Origin: Strigamia acuminata
Lineage: Eukaryota; Arthropoda; Chilopoda; Geophilomorpha; Linotaeniidae
Length of the DNA: 64,000 nt
Direction of reading: 5' to 3'
Assembly (NCBI GenBank): GCA_949358305.1
Contig: OX442321.1
Coordinates: 10,131,605-10,195,604, forward strand
The position numbers were made by a program, and so were the translations under genes. Positions 24,101 to 33,434 of this stretch are shown piece after piece. The first letter of the stretch is position 1. Every line of letters starts with the position of its first letter. The notes below the pieces were generated by a model. It did not search any database. It saw only the letters and a program-made list of their open reading frames with translations, and had not been told where the DNA came from.

Positions 24101-25921
24101 ATGGCGTGGAATATATGGATTGTGGGCGCAGTTGCAGCCATGATGTTTAACTTTTGTTTACCACAAGAAGTTAGTAACACGAGTGATGTTTCAGTGGCAA
24201 CACATCATTCAATATTAAATACTGGTTTGCAAGATGGAGCAACTACAAAACCCACACCAATTGGGACCTCTGGAACAGCTAAATCTGACACTTCTGAAAC
24301 TACAAAAACTGGTACCTCTGGAACAACTAAACCTGACACTTCTGAAACTACAAAAACTGGTACTTCTGGAACAACTAAACCTGACACTTCTGAAACAAAC
24401 AAAACGACTGAAACTGGTACTTCAAGAACAACAAAACCTGAAACTTCTGAAACAAACAAAACGACTGAAACTGGTACCTCTGGAACAACTAAACCTGACA
24501 CTTCTGAAATTACAAAAACTGGTACTTCTGGAACAACTAAACCTGACACTTTTGAAACAAACAAAACGACTGAAACTGGTACCTCTGGAACAACTAAACC
24601 TGACACTTCTGAAACTACAAAAACTGGTACTTCTGGAACAACTAAACCTGACACTTCTGAAACAAACAAAACGACTGAAACTGGTACTTCAAGAACAACA
24701 AAACCTGAAACTTCTGAAACAAACAAAACGACTGAAACTGGTACCTCTGGAACAACTAAACCTGACACTTCTGAAACAAACAAAACAACTGCAACTGGTA
24801 CTCCAAGAACAACAAAACCTGACAATTCTGAAACAAACAAAACTACAAAAACTGGTACTCCAAGAACAACAAAACCTGACACTTCTGAAACAAACAAAAC
24901 AACTGCAACTGGTACTTCAAGAACAACAAAACCTGACACTTCTGAAACAAACAAAACGACTGGAACTTCTAAGACTACAACAACTGGAACTCCTAAAAAT
25001 ACAACAGGGACTCCTAAAACTATAGCTACTGGAACTCCTAAGACTACAACAACTGGAACTTCTAAGACTAAACAAACTGGAACTTCTAAGACTAAACAAA
25101 CTGGAACTCCTAAAAATACAACTGGAACTCCTAAAAATACAACTGGAACTCCTAAAAATACAACTGGAACTCCTAAAAATACAACTGGAACTCCTAAAAA
25201 TACAACTGGAACTCCTAAAAATACAACTGGAACTCCTAAAAATACAACTGGAACTCCTAAAAATACAACTGGAACTCCTAAAAATACAACTGGAACTCCT
25301 AAAAATACAACTGGAACTCCTAAAAATACAACTGGAACTCCTAAAAATACAACTGGAACTCCTAAAAATACAACTGGAACTCCTAAAAATACAACTGGAA
25401 CTCCTAAAAATACAACTGGAACTCCTAAAAATACAACTGGAACTCCTAAAAATACAACAGGGACTCCTAAAAATACAACAGGGACTCCTAAAACTATAGC
25501 TACTGGAACTCCTAAGACTACAACAACTGGAACTTCTAAGACTAAACAAACTGGAACTCCTAAAAATACAACAGGGACTCCTAAAACTATAGCTACTGGA
25601 ACTCCTAAGACTACAACAACTGGAACTTCTAAGACTAAACAAACTGGAACTCCTAAAAATACAACAGGAACTCCTAAAACTATAGCTACTGGAACTCCTA
25701 AGACTACAACAACTGGAACTTCTAAGAATACAACAACTGGAACTTCTAAGACCACATCATCAAAAACTACACGCGAATCTCCTACAACAACAACAATACA
25801 TCCTTGGTTTCTTATTCCACCTATAAGAAACATTTTAACCAACCCTTCTGCTCCTCCTCCTCCGATAATTTCCAGTACTTTTCCTTGGTATAATATTACA
25901 CCAGATCCCCCAGTTCAATAA
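24101..25921 (+). CDS. Secreted mucin-like Thr-rich repeat protein
   Basis: One open frame of 606 aa starting at the ATG that opens a hydrophobic leader (MAWNIWIVGAVAAMMFNF), taken as a signal peptide; an in-frame TTG upstream was not used. After residue ~45 the protein is almost all Thr, Ser, Lys, Gly and Pro in tandem units: first longer units mixing TGTSGTTKPDTSET with NKTTE, then about 19 near-identical 7-residue units GTPKNTT, then variants such as KTIATGTPKTTTT. The end is Pro/aromatic rich (HPWFLIPP). Such Thr-rich repeats are heavy O-glycosylation targets, and NTT gives N-glycosylation sequons in each unit, so an extracellular or cuticular/gut mucin is likely (inference). No known catalytic or binding domain. 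AATAAA at 25986-25991. The 545-codon frame on the other strand is a product of the repeat. Confidence 0.72.
   Translation: MAWNIWIVGAVAAMMFNFCLPQEVSNTSDVSVATHHSILNTGLQDGATTKPTPIGTSGTAKSDTSETTKTGTSGTTKPDTSETTKTGTSGTTKPDTSETNKTTETGTSRTTKPETSETNKTTETGTSGTTKPDTSEITKTGTSGTTKPDTFETNKTTETGTSGTTKPDTSETTKTGTSGTTKPDTSETNKTTETGTSRTTKPETSETNKTTETGTSGTTKPDTSETNKTTATGTPRTTKPDNSETNKTTKTGTPRTTKPDTSETNKTTATGTSRTTKPDTSETNKTTGTSKTTTTGTPKNTTGTPKTIATGTPKTTTTGTSKTKQTGTSKTKQTGTPKNTTGTPKNTTGTPKNTTGTPKNTTGTPKNTTGTPKNTTGTPKNTTGTPKNTTGTPKNTTGTPKNTTGTPKNTTGTPKNTTGTPKNTTGTPKNTTGTPKNTTGTPKNTTGTPKNTTGTPKNTTGTPKTIATGTPKTTTTGTSKTKQTGTPKNTTGTPKTIATGTPKTTTTGTSKTKQTGTPKNTTGTPKTIATGTPKTTTTGTSKNTTTGTSKTTSSKTTRESPTTTTIHPWFLIPPIRNILTNPSAPPPPIISSTFPWYNITPDPPVQ
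25105..25490 (+). repeat. 21-bp coding minisatellite (GTPKNTT units)
   Basis: Roughly 18-19 head-to-tail copies of GGAACTCCTAAAAATACAAC(T), nearly identical at the DNA level. A period of 21 keeps the frame. Such identity points to recent slippage or unequal exchange, and copy number probably varies between individuals. Confidence 0.9.
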
Positions 25922-26300
25922 CGAAAATGACATGTATTGTAACCTCAGTTATTTTTTGTGTAATAATATTGCTCTTGAAATACAAAATAAATGACGCGCA
26001 TCAAAATATGAATGCTTAAAATATAGGTCGTTTCAGCAATGTCAGTATGACTTGTCAATAGGAGATTTGGTTGAATGATTTAAAAATAACTTTTCCTTCT
26101 GTACTAAAACGCGATTTCGTTATCAAAGCAGAAAAATAAATTTCACAAGAGTGTCTACACAAATGCGGAAAGTCTCTAGATAAATTGCCACCCTCATATC
26201 CGTTGATCTAACCATATTTATCTGCCACAAATTGACATGAATCCATCATTAGCCCACTAGATTTTGCTGAACAACTTCACCTCCGTGAAAAATAACAAAA
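25922..26300. other. Intergenic between the two Thr-rich genes
   Basis: 379 bp with the mucin polyadenylation signal near its start. The second gene's ATG has the context CAAAAATG. No other feature. Confidence 0.4.
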
Positions 26301-27121
26301 ATGTCACATTTACCTACCATCCTACTTCTCACTCTAATAGTTGCTTTAAGTGTAGAGCAAGTGGTTTCTCAGGCCACTACCAAAAAGCCAGCTGGTGCTA
26401 CCACAAAAAAAGCTGCCGGTGCTACCACGAAAAAACCTGCCGCCGGTGCTACCACGAAGAAAGCTACCGGTACAACCAAGGCAGGAGCTACAACCAAAGC
26501 AGGAGCTACAACCAAAGCAGGAGCTACAACCAAAGCAGGAGCTACAACCAAAAAACCCGCAGGAACAACAGGAGCAGCAACAACTGCCTCAGGATCAGCC
26601 GGTACTGCAACAACTCCTAGCGGTTCAACTCATACTGGATCCAGTGAAACTGGCTCGACTCCTACTGGATCAACGCAGAATGGAACAACTCATACTGAAT
26701 CAACTCCAACGACAGTGACATCATCTTTAGCAATGGGTAAAACGGTTTTAATTACATAAACCAGCCTCTTTTACCTTTTATTGTTGTTTTCTTTTTTACA
26801 GACGACAAATGTGCTGGTCCGACAGTGGCTATTCCTCCTTTTTTCCAGTGCGTGGAAGTTGGATGCACCGCACGTAACCCATGTACTACTCCTGATTTAG
26901 CGGGCAGATATTGCTGCCCGCATAATACTGTGAATGGACTTCAAAATTGCTGCTTCTCTGCGGGTCATTTTATGCCGCAGTGTATCCTTGATGTTGTGTT
27001 TTTTAAATTGATAGATTTTTTTTATTACATACGGTATTTACAAGCATTCTTTAACGTAATATTTTCAGTCAATCAAGGTAATTCCGGAACAGGATTTCAG
27101 GGATTTTCGGGAAAGAAGTAA
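26301..27121 (+). CDS. Secreted Thr/Ala-rich protein with Cys-rich C-terminal domain
   Basis: Three exons in phase (26301-26736, 26802-26981, 27069-27121) give 222 aa. A clear signal peptide (SHLPTILLLTLIVALSVEQ) is followed by Thr/Lys/Ala/Gly repeats (units like GATTKA and KKPAGATT) and a Thr/Ser/Gly linker. Exon 2 encodes a compact Cys-rich module with about ten cysteines: CAGP, QCVEVGC, NPC, YCCPH and NCCFS. The last exon gives a short Gly-rich tail ending FSGKK. The Cys module is not one I can name. Layout (mucin stalk plus disulphide domain) suggests an extracellular or cuticle-associated protein. AATAAA lies at 27130-27135. A partial copy of the last exon appears again at 53595-53632, next to HS6ST. 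Confidence 0.7.
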
Positions 27122-28070
27122 AACACCAAAATAAACTTTTTTAATCATTTTTATTTAGTAATTCTAAACTAATAAATCAAAATGTTATAACATCACAATT
27201 CCGATTAAATTAATTCAATTATAAACAAATTAACTTATTTATAATAAATTTAATAAAATGTACAGTATAAAAAAAAAATGAATCGAAGTGATTTTCCATT
27301 TGTTTGTGCTTGTTTGTACAATATGAAATTACATATATAAATCTCAGTTAATTAGGTAATAATTTATTACATGTAATAAATAAATAAATCGGCGCTGTAA
27401 ATTAAAATAATTCCTTAAAAAGTAAAGAAAACGTGTAAACTATATTGCAAATTGCAAGCACTTTGTATTTGTCTGCCAAACTAAAGTATAAACTACACCA
27501 GTCGGAAAAAATACTATAAAGCAACAGAACGCTCCTAGGAAAGATTTTTTACTATGTTAACAAAACCCTACACCAGGAAAATTATTACTATTAATATTAT
27601 TACTTAAATAATATGATACAAATTAGTGACTTACCCGAATTTGTTAGGTGTGAGAGATGTCGTCAAACCTCATCTCTTGACTCAGGAAAATGTAGTCAAC
27701 TGTTTGGCTTTGACCACAGCAATCAAAAAACCTACCGGGCAAGTGCTGATCCCAAACTTTCAACCAGCTGTATTGCAGGGAAGTTTTATTTTCTACAGGT
27801 GTACTTTCAAGATTAAGAAAAAAAATTGAAATGTGTACGCGCAAAGGATAAAAATTCTTACAAATTTCTAACAGAGGTCTCTGTTTCAACTGTCATTCTT
27901 CAATGTCTGCTCAAGGATATAGAAGGATAGGATATATCCTTGGTCTGCTCACCGAGATTCCGTTTTCTTCAAGACCCAAATTTCTGAATACAATACCTAT
28001 CCATTCAGACCTATCCAAACGGTTAAGTTGTCGGATCTGCTGTATTTGAACGGGGGCATTTGACCCTAAA
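27122..28070 (-). pseudogene. Decayed copy of the HS6ST 3' region (3' flank and C-terminal coding remnant)
   Basis: This stretch is colinear with 53630-54710, the 3' end of the intact HS6ST gene. Shared landmarks include AAATCTCAGTTAATTAGGTA, ACTTTGT-TTTG-CTG, ACCAGTCGG-AAAAATACTA, AGAGATGTCGTCAAAC and, in the coding part (about 27890-28070), ATTCCGTTTTCTTCAA, ACCCAAATTTCTGAA and CCAAACGGTTAAGTTG. The coding remnant has small deletions and an insertion around 27910-27945, so the frame is broken. It has the same orientation as HS6ST and ends near 28070, where similarity stops. It is a partial duplicate, not a functional gene. Confidence 0.8.
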
Positions 28071-29290
28071 TCGCATGGTTTTGTTTACGTTTTCGTTCTG
28101 TTTCAGTGTCCCTTCATCCGAATGAATCGCACGGAACATGTAACTCAAATTTTACACAAATAGTATACATAAATAAAAAAATGTTAGTAAAAATTCTTTG
28201 GCTTCACAATTGGCATTTTTAATATAATCAAATACGGAGTAGCGGATTTTAATATCACCGCCACATTTCAATTATTCAATTTTGTCAAATGAAAATTTTG
28301 AATTTAAAAATTATTGAATAAAAAAATTTGAGCATAAATATTATTTGTGGCTTAATTAAATTCCATTTTTTGCACACGAAAACACACAGTCACCAATTGA
28401 AATTTATGCAAACAAACGAATAAGTGCCGTTACCTGTTATTATTTCTAAAATTTATGTAATAACTGAGTTTGTGTGTACAGATGCAGACACGGATTTTTC
28501 AGTTTGATTTTGCCATCAAGATATACCGTAATGCTTTGTTCACGACCGCGATTTTTTTAATTTTAAAATGCGAAGCCAAATTTAAGTTTAAATAAATACA
28601 CAAAATCTTTGTGTTATAAAGCAAATATATTTAACACTTAAGATATTCTTGTTAACTGATTTGTTGGTGTTTCGATGAATTTCAAACGCAAATTTCAAGC
28701 GACTGGGTGTCGTGGCTTCCACAAATGTTGTTTTGTCCCAACCAATAGCAATCAAACTTTAATAAACATTGTGTTAATTTGTGACGCGGTTCTCTTATGG
28801 CGCCAACTATGTATTTTATATAATGAAACCTGAGCCGATCAAACCTCTCATGTTTAAATTTACCACCATGACAGTCCATTTTTATTTCTCCTAATTTACA
28901 ATCTTCTGAATCACACAAAACAAAACAATGAAGAGAGTAAAAAATAACTGTTCAATAATGACAAACACTTTATAACGTTAGCTGGAATTCCTTATTAAAA
29001 AGAATCCAGTCGAAAGGAGTCCTGGTGAACAAGAATGTCATTCGATCAGTAGGCCTAACGTTCGTTACAGGTTTGCGCCGAACTATAAATGGGAAAAAAA
29101 TCACATTAGTACAAAAAAAAACACGTAATTAATGGACTTTCCTTTACCTTTAAAAATCACATGCTACTACTTTTGTAGTGTTGAGAAAGTTTGACACATT
29201 TTAAACGCAACAGAAATGCATTTAGTTGAGCATGAACGAGAAAGTTCGATACAACAAAATTCAACGGCGGTTGCCATAGAAACTAGTCAA
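28071..29290. other. Intergenic, one unassigned open frame
   Basis: AT-rich sequence without a recognised gene. On the minus strand 28918-28682 is a 78-codon open stretch with several Cys and His (for example KMDCHGG, KFDCYWLG) preceded by a plausible acceptor (TGATTCAG at about 28905-28912). It could be a single exon or chance; no family is recognised. Confidence 0.3.
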
Positions 29291-29985
29291 CTAGTGCGTC
29301 GTTGCGAAGTAGTCGCTCGTTGGAAGAAGAACTCGAACAGTGCGATATGAACTGACGCGATGGCGACGATAGGAGCAACCATTGGTCGGTATGTTTAGAA
29401 TGATTTCGAGGTGGGAAATTACTGAGAAAATACTGGGGTTCACAATAATAACATCACGGTAATACCGGTGGGTGGTAGTGGTAATGGGGACGGTCACGCG
29501 CATGCGCATAAGTGGCTTGGTTGGCAGCCAATCACAGCAACCGGAAGTAACAATCAAGTGTGCATTATGGGATAAAGAACATGTTCTGACTGGAGAGACG
29601 AGCTGACGCATGGCTTACAACAGCAGCAACCATTGGCCTGTATATTTAGAATTAATCTTCAGCCATCCACTCATTTCGAGGAGGGAAATTTGAGTTTGTT
29701 TATCTTAAACTATATTTAAGATTGTAAATGTTCAAGAATTGTCGAAAAATAGCAAAATAATTTAACAAATTTCGGTATTTTTAGAATTTTAGAAGGCGAA
29801 CCATTCTGGAATCAAATTGCACCGCCATTTTTTTGCAACTCAATCCAGAGCCATCGACTCCTCCTTGATGGGAATTTCAAGTTGTACAATGGTAAGTACT
29901 GTTTTAAATTAATAATAATAATAATTAATAATAAATTAATAAATTTCGCCTCAAATTAAATATGAATTAAGATATTGCTGGAAGT

Positions 29986-30249
29986 TGTTCACATCTGCCC
30001 CAATGTTTGCCATTGTTAGCTCAACTCAACTCAACTCAACCTGACCTAACCTGACCTAACCTAACCTGACCTGACCTGACCTGACCTAACCTAACCTGAC
30101 CTGACCTGACCTAACCTAACCTGACCTAACCTAACCTAACCTGACCTAACCTGACCTAACCTGACCTAACCTAACCTAACCTGACCTAACCTGACCTAAC
30201 CTAACCTGACCTAACCTAACAATGGCAAACATTGGGGCAGAAGTGAACA
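29986..30249. mobile_element. Inverted-repeat unit enclosing telomere-like pentamers
   Basis: A 34-bp sequence (TGTTCACATCTGCCCCAATG...TTAG, 29986-30019) is repeated inverted at 30216-30249 with one mismatch. Everything between is 5-bp repeat. Outside the arms the octamer ATATTGCT occurs on both sides (29972-29979 and 30253-30260), and related duplicated units nearby read AATTAAGATATGCTGG... without the insert, so the block looks inserted. It encodes nothing. A non-autonomous transposon carrying a simple array is the most economical view; a foldback hairpin at a repair site is an alternative. Confidence 0.6.
30021..30220. repeat. Interstitial telomere-like array of TTAGG and TCAGG pentamers
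   Basis: Forty pentamers without a break: four TCAAC, then 36 units of which 20 are CTAAC (TTAGG on the other strand) and 16 are CTGAC (TCAGG on the other strand), interspersed. TTAGG is the common arthropod telomere repeat and TCAGG its known variant in beetles. The array lies between unique sequences and is therefore not a chromosome end. Confidence 0.9.
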
Positions 30250-30491
30250 TCATATTGCTTATGAATATTACATTTACAAAGAAATTTGTTTTTCCCTACT
30301 ACAGTTCGTGCACGGTATCTTGATGCTAAATTCGTACACGGCATCCCATACTGCGCAGACGATTTTCTATTTCCAGTTGTTATATTGCAGTATTAGGCCT
30401 AATGATGCAAAAACAAGGTAAATAAACAAAAATATTTTGGTACTAACGTAAGTTGTAAATTACTTTTAAATATGAGTTTATTGTTTTTATT

Positions 30492-30808
30492 TACCGTACC
30501 GCCCCGTTTAAACGCCCGGGTTCAATAAAGCGCCGGCCCCGTTTTAGCGCCGGACAGTCATCGGCGGTTCACTAAATTAGCGCCGGCCCCGATTAAGCGC
30601 CGGGTCCCCCAACAATCACCGATTTTTTTTAAAAAATTGGTGATTTTGGCCAAAAAATCGCCATTTTTTGCGCAAAATCGGCGAATTTTTGGTTATGCGC
30701 CGGGTTCAATTTAGCGCTGGGTTTCAAATAGGGGTTTCAAATAGGCGCCGGGAAAGCGGCTGAAAAAAACAATTAAACGCCCGGGCGTTTAAACGGGGTG
30801 GTACGATA
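30492..30808. mobile_element. GC-rich MITE, copy 1 (317 bp)
   Basis: Terminal inverted repeats of 29 bp: TACCGTACCGCCCCGTTTAA... at 30492-30520 and its inverse at 30780-30808, two mismatches. The inside is unusually GC-rich and repeats short motifs of the type GCGCCGG-CCCGTTTTAGCGCCGG, plus an inverted pair AATCACCGATTTTTT / AAAAAATTGGTGATT around 30615-30645. No reading frame. The outer TA on each side would be a TA target duplication, as in Tc1/mariner-type elements; copy 2 supports this. Confidence 0.75.
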
Positions 30809-31326
30809 CTTTATTTTAGCATTATTAGGCCTAATATTAGGCTTAATACTGCTAAATAACTTCTGGAATTAGAAAATTGTCTGCGCAGAATGGGATGCGC
30901 AGTGCGAATTTAGCATCAAGATACTGTGCGCGAACTATAGTTTAATGTGGTGTCCTTCCGTTTATAATAAATTTTTTCGATTTTTGATTTTCGATTTTTT
31001 TTCCGATTTTAATCATTTTGTCATGCTTTTGAGCATTCTTACACTGTTTGAACCCGATATAGCGCGATTTTACACTGTTTGAACTTGGTATAGCACGATT
31101 TTTATTCTATCCGAATTTTACATGAGTTCACACGTTTTTATAATAATTTATTAAAAAAATCTTGAAAAGTATTGAAATACCTTTAACAATAGTTTCACAT
31201 TATTTTAAAGTAAACTTTTTCAAAGTTAAACCAAAAAAAAATATTAAAAGTAAAAACATCATATGCGGTATTTGTTAATTTGTGATGCAGTGAAGCCTCT
31301 AGTGTTAACTGACAGCTGTCGTCTGA

Positions 31327-33434
31327 GGGACAGGATAAAAGGTTGAACGGTTGAACGGGTTGAACGGGTTGAACGGCAGGGTAGGTCTAAAACCCGGTTC
31401 AACCTCAGTTCAACCCAGTTCAACCCGGTTCAATCCATCAACGGTTGCACGGGTTGAACGGGTCTAAAACCCGGTTCAACTGGGTTGAACCACTTCAGCT
31501 GAATTGGCTAAGCAGAAAAATTATACCTAGATAAAAAAAATCCAAAAAATTCCAACAAGTCGTGAAAAACAGCGACGAGTAGCAAAAATTGAGTGCAAAA
31601 TTACGAAAAATATCGAAAATTAGCAAAAAATGAGTGCAAAATTGCGAAAAGTAATGAAAATTAGCAAAAAATGAGTGCAAAACTGCGAAAAGTATCGAAA
31701 AATATCGAAAATTAGCAAAAAATGAGTGCAAAATTACGAAAAATATCGAAAATTAGCAAAAAATGAGTGCAAAATTGCGAAAAATATCAAAAAATATCAA
31801 AAATTAGCAAAAAATGAGTGCCAAATTACGAAAAATATCGAAAATTAGCAAAAAATGAGTGCAAAATTGCGAAAAGTAACGAAAATTAGCAAAAAATGAG
31901 TGCAAAATTACGAAAAATATCGAAAAATATCGAAAATTAGCAAAAAATGAGTGCAAAATTACGAAAAATATCGAAAATTAGCAAAAAATGAGTGCAAAAT
32001 TACGAAAAATATCGAAAAATATCGAAAATTAGCAAAAAATGAGTGCAAAATTACGAAAAATATCGAAAATTAGCAAAAAATGAGTGCAAAATTGCGAAAA
32101 GTAACGAAAATTAGCAAAAAATGAGTGCAACATTGCGAAAAGTAACGAAAATTAGCAAAAAATGAGTGAAAAACTGCGAAAAGTAACGAAAATTAGCAAA
32201 AAATGAGTGCAAAACTGCGAAAAGTAACGAAAATTAGCAAAAAATGAGTTATCAAATGAGTTATCAAAAATATTCAAAAAAAATCAAAGAAATTAAAAAA
32301 AAATCAAAAAAATTCCAAAAAAATCAAAAACATGAAAAGAAATAAAAAAAATAAAAAAATAATTCAAAAATTTTTAAAATTTTTTTTTAAAATTTTTGAT
32401 TTTTTATTAATTAATTGATTTTTCTTGATTTATTTTTAATAAATTTGATGTTATTTCTATTTAATTCTATCGTTGAAATTGTTGATTGATTGATTGATTT
32501 ATTATTTATTTATTTATTAATTGGCAGTCTTATTCTGGAAAGTTTTTACAATTTTCACATTTAAAGTAATCCCTTGATTTCAAAAAGGCCTCGGTTACAT
32601 TGGCGCAGCATTTGTGGTACCATTTCCGACATATTACACATAACACTTGTTTTTCGTTGTGTTTCGAATCTTGGGCACACGAATTTGCTTCGCATATTGT
32701 CCAATTTTGTAATTTCGTAATTTTGCACTCATTTTTTGCTAATTTTCGATATTTTTCGTAATTTTGCACTCATTTTTTGCTAATTTTCGATATTTTTCGA
32801 TATTTTTCGTAATTTTGCACTCATTTTTTGCTAATTTTCGTTACTTTTCGCAATTTTGCACTCATTTTTTGCTAATTTTCGATATTTTTCGATACTTTTC
32901 GCAGTTTTGCACTCATTTTTTGCTAATTTTCATTACTTTTCGCAATTTTGCACTCATTTTTTGCTAATTTTCGATATTTTTCGTAATTTTGCACTCATTT
33001 TTTGCTAATTTTCATTACTTTTCGTAATTTTGCACTTATTTTTTGCTAATTTTCGATATTTTTCGATACTTTTCGCAGTTTTGCACTCATTTTTTGCTAA
33101 TTTTTATTACTTTTCGCAATTTTGCACTCATTTTTTGCTAATTTTCGATATTTTTCGTAATTTTGCACTCAATTTTTGCTACTCGTCGCTGTTTTTCACG
33201 ACTTGTTGGAATTTTTTGGATTTTTTTTATCTAGGTATAATTTTTCTGCTTAGCCAATTCAGCTGAAGTGGTTCAACCCAGTTGAACCGAGTTTTAGACC
33301 CGTTCAACCCGTGCAACCGTTGATGGATTGAACCGGGTTGAACTGGGTTGAACTGAGGTTGAACCGGGTTTTAGACCTACCCTGCCGTTCAACCCGTTCA
33401 ACCCGTTCAACCGTTCAACCTTTTATCCTGTCCC
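31327..33434. mobile_element. Foldback-type DNA transposon, complete, 2108 bp
   Basis: Long inverted arms begin GGGACAGGATAAAAGG at 31327 and end with its inverse at 33434; the outer ~250 bp of the arms are almost identical. Further in, both arms consist of a tandem ~41-bp unit (GTGCAAAATTACGAAAAATATCG... and variants), about 16 copies on the left and about 11 on the right. The element is flanked by a perfect 9-bp direct repeat GTCGTCTGA (31318-31326 and 33435-33443), and the paralogous unit holds the single, empty site at 34769-34777. Long arms made of tandem repeats with 9-bp target duplications are the signature of Drosophila Foldback elements, which belong to the Mutator superfamily. The core (about 32270-32705) is AT-rich and carries a PHD-finger frame. 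Confidence 0.88.
32530..32769 (-). CDS. PHD-type zinc-finger frame inside the Foldback-type element
   Basis: A 79-codon open frame whose first ~20 residues are encoded by the right-arm repeat and whose remainder is unique core sequence. The core part has the spacing C-x4-C ... C-x2-C-x4-H-x2-C ... C-x2-C (CEANSC, CVICRKWYHKCC, FKCENC), a Cys4-His-Cys3 PHD finger. PHD fingers bind histone tails and are found in several transposon-encoded proteins. It may be an exon or remnant of a longer transposase-like protein; no catalytic domain is in this copy, so it is presumably non-autonomous. Confidence 0.55.
   Translation of the reverse strand: MQNYEKYRKLAKNECKITKLQNWTICEANSCAQDSKHNEKQVLCVICRKWYHKCCANVTEAFLKSRDYFKCENCKNFPE

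Noticed and set aside
24205-25842. 545-codon open frame on the minus strand over the mucin gene
   Set aside because: It is a by-product of 21-bp-type repeats without stops on the opposite strand. The plus frame has a signal peptide and a non-repetitive C-terminus; the minus frame has neither.
30021-30220. True chromosome end
   Set aside because: The pentamers are interrupted by unique inverted arms on both sides and genes continue in both directions.
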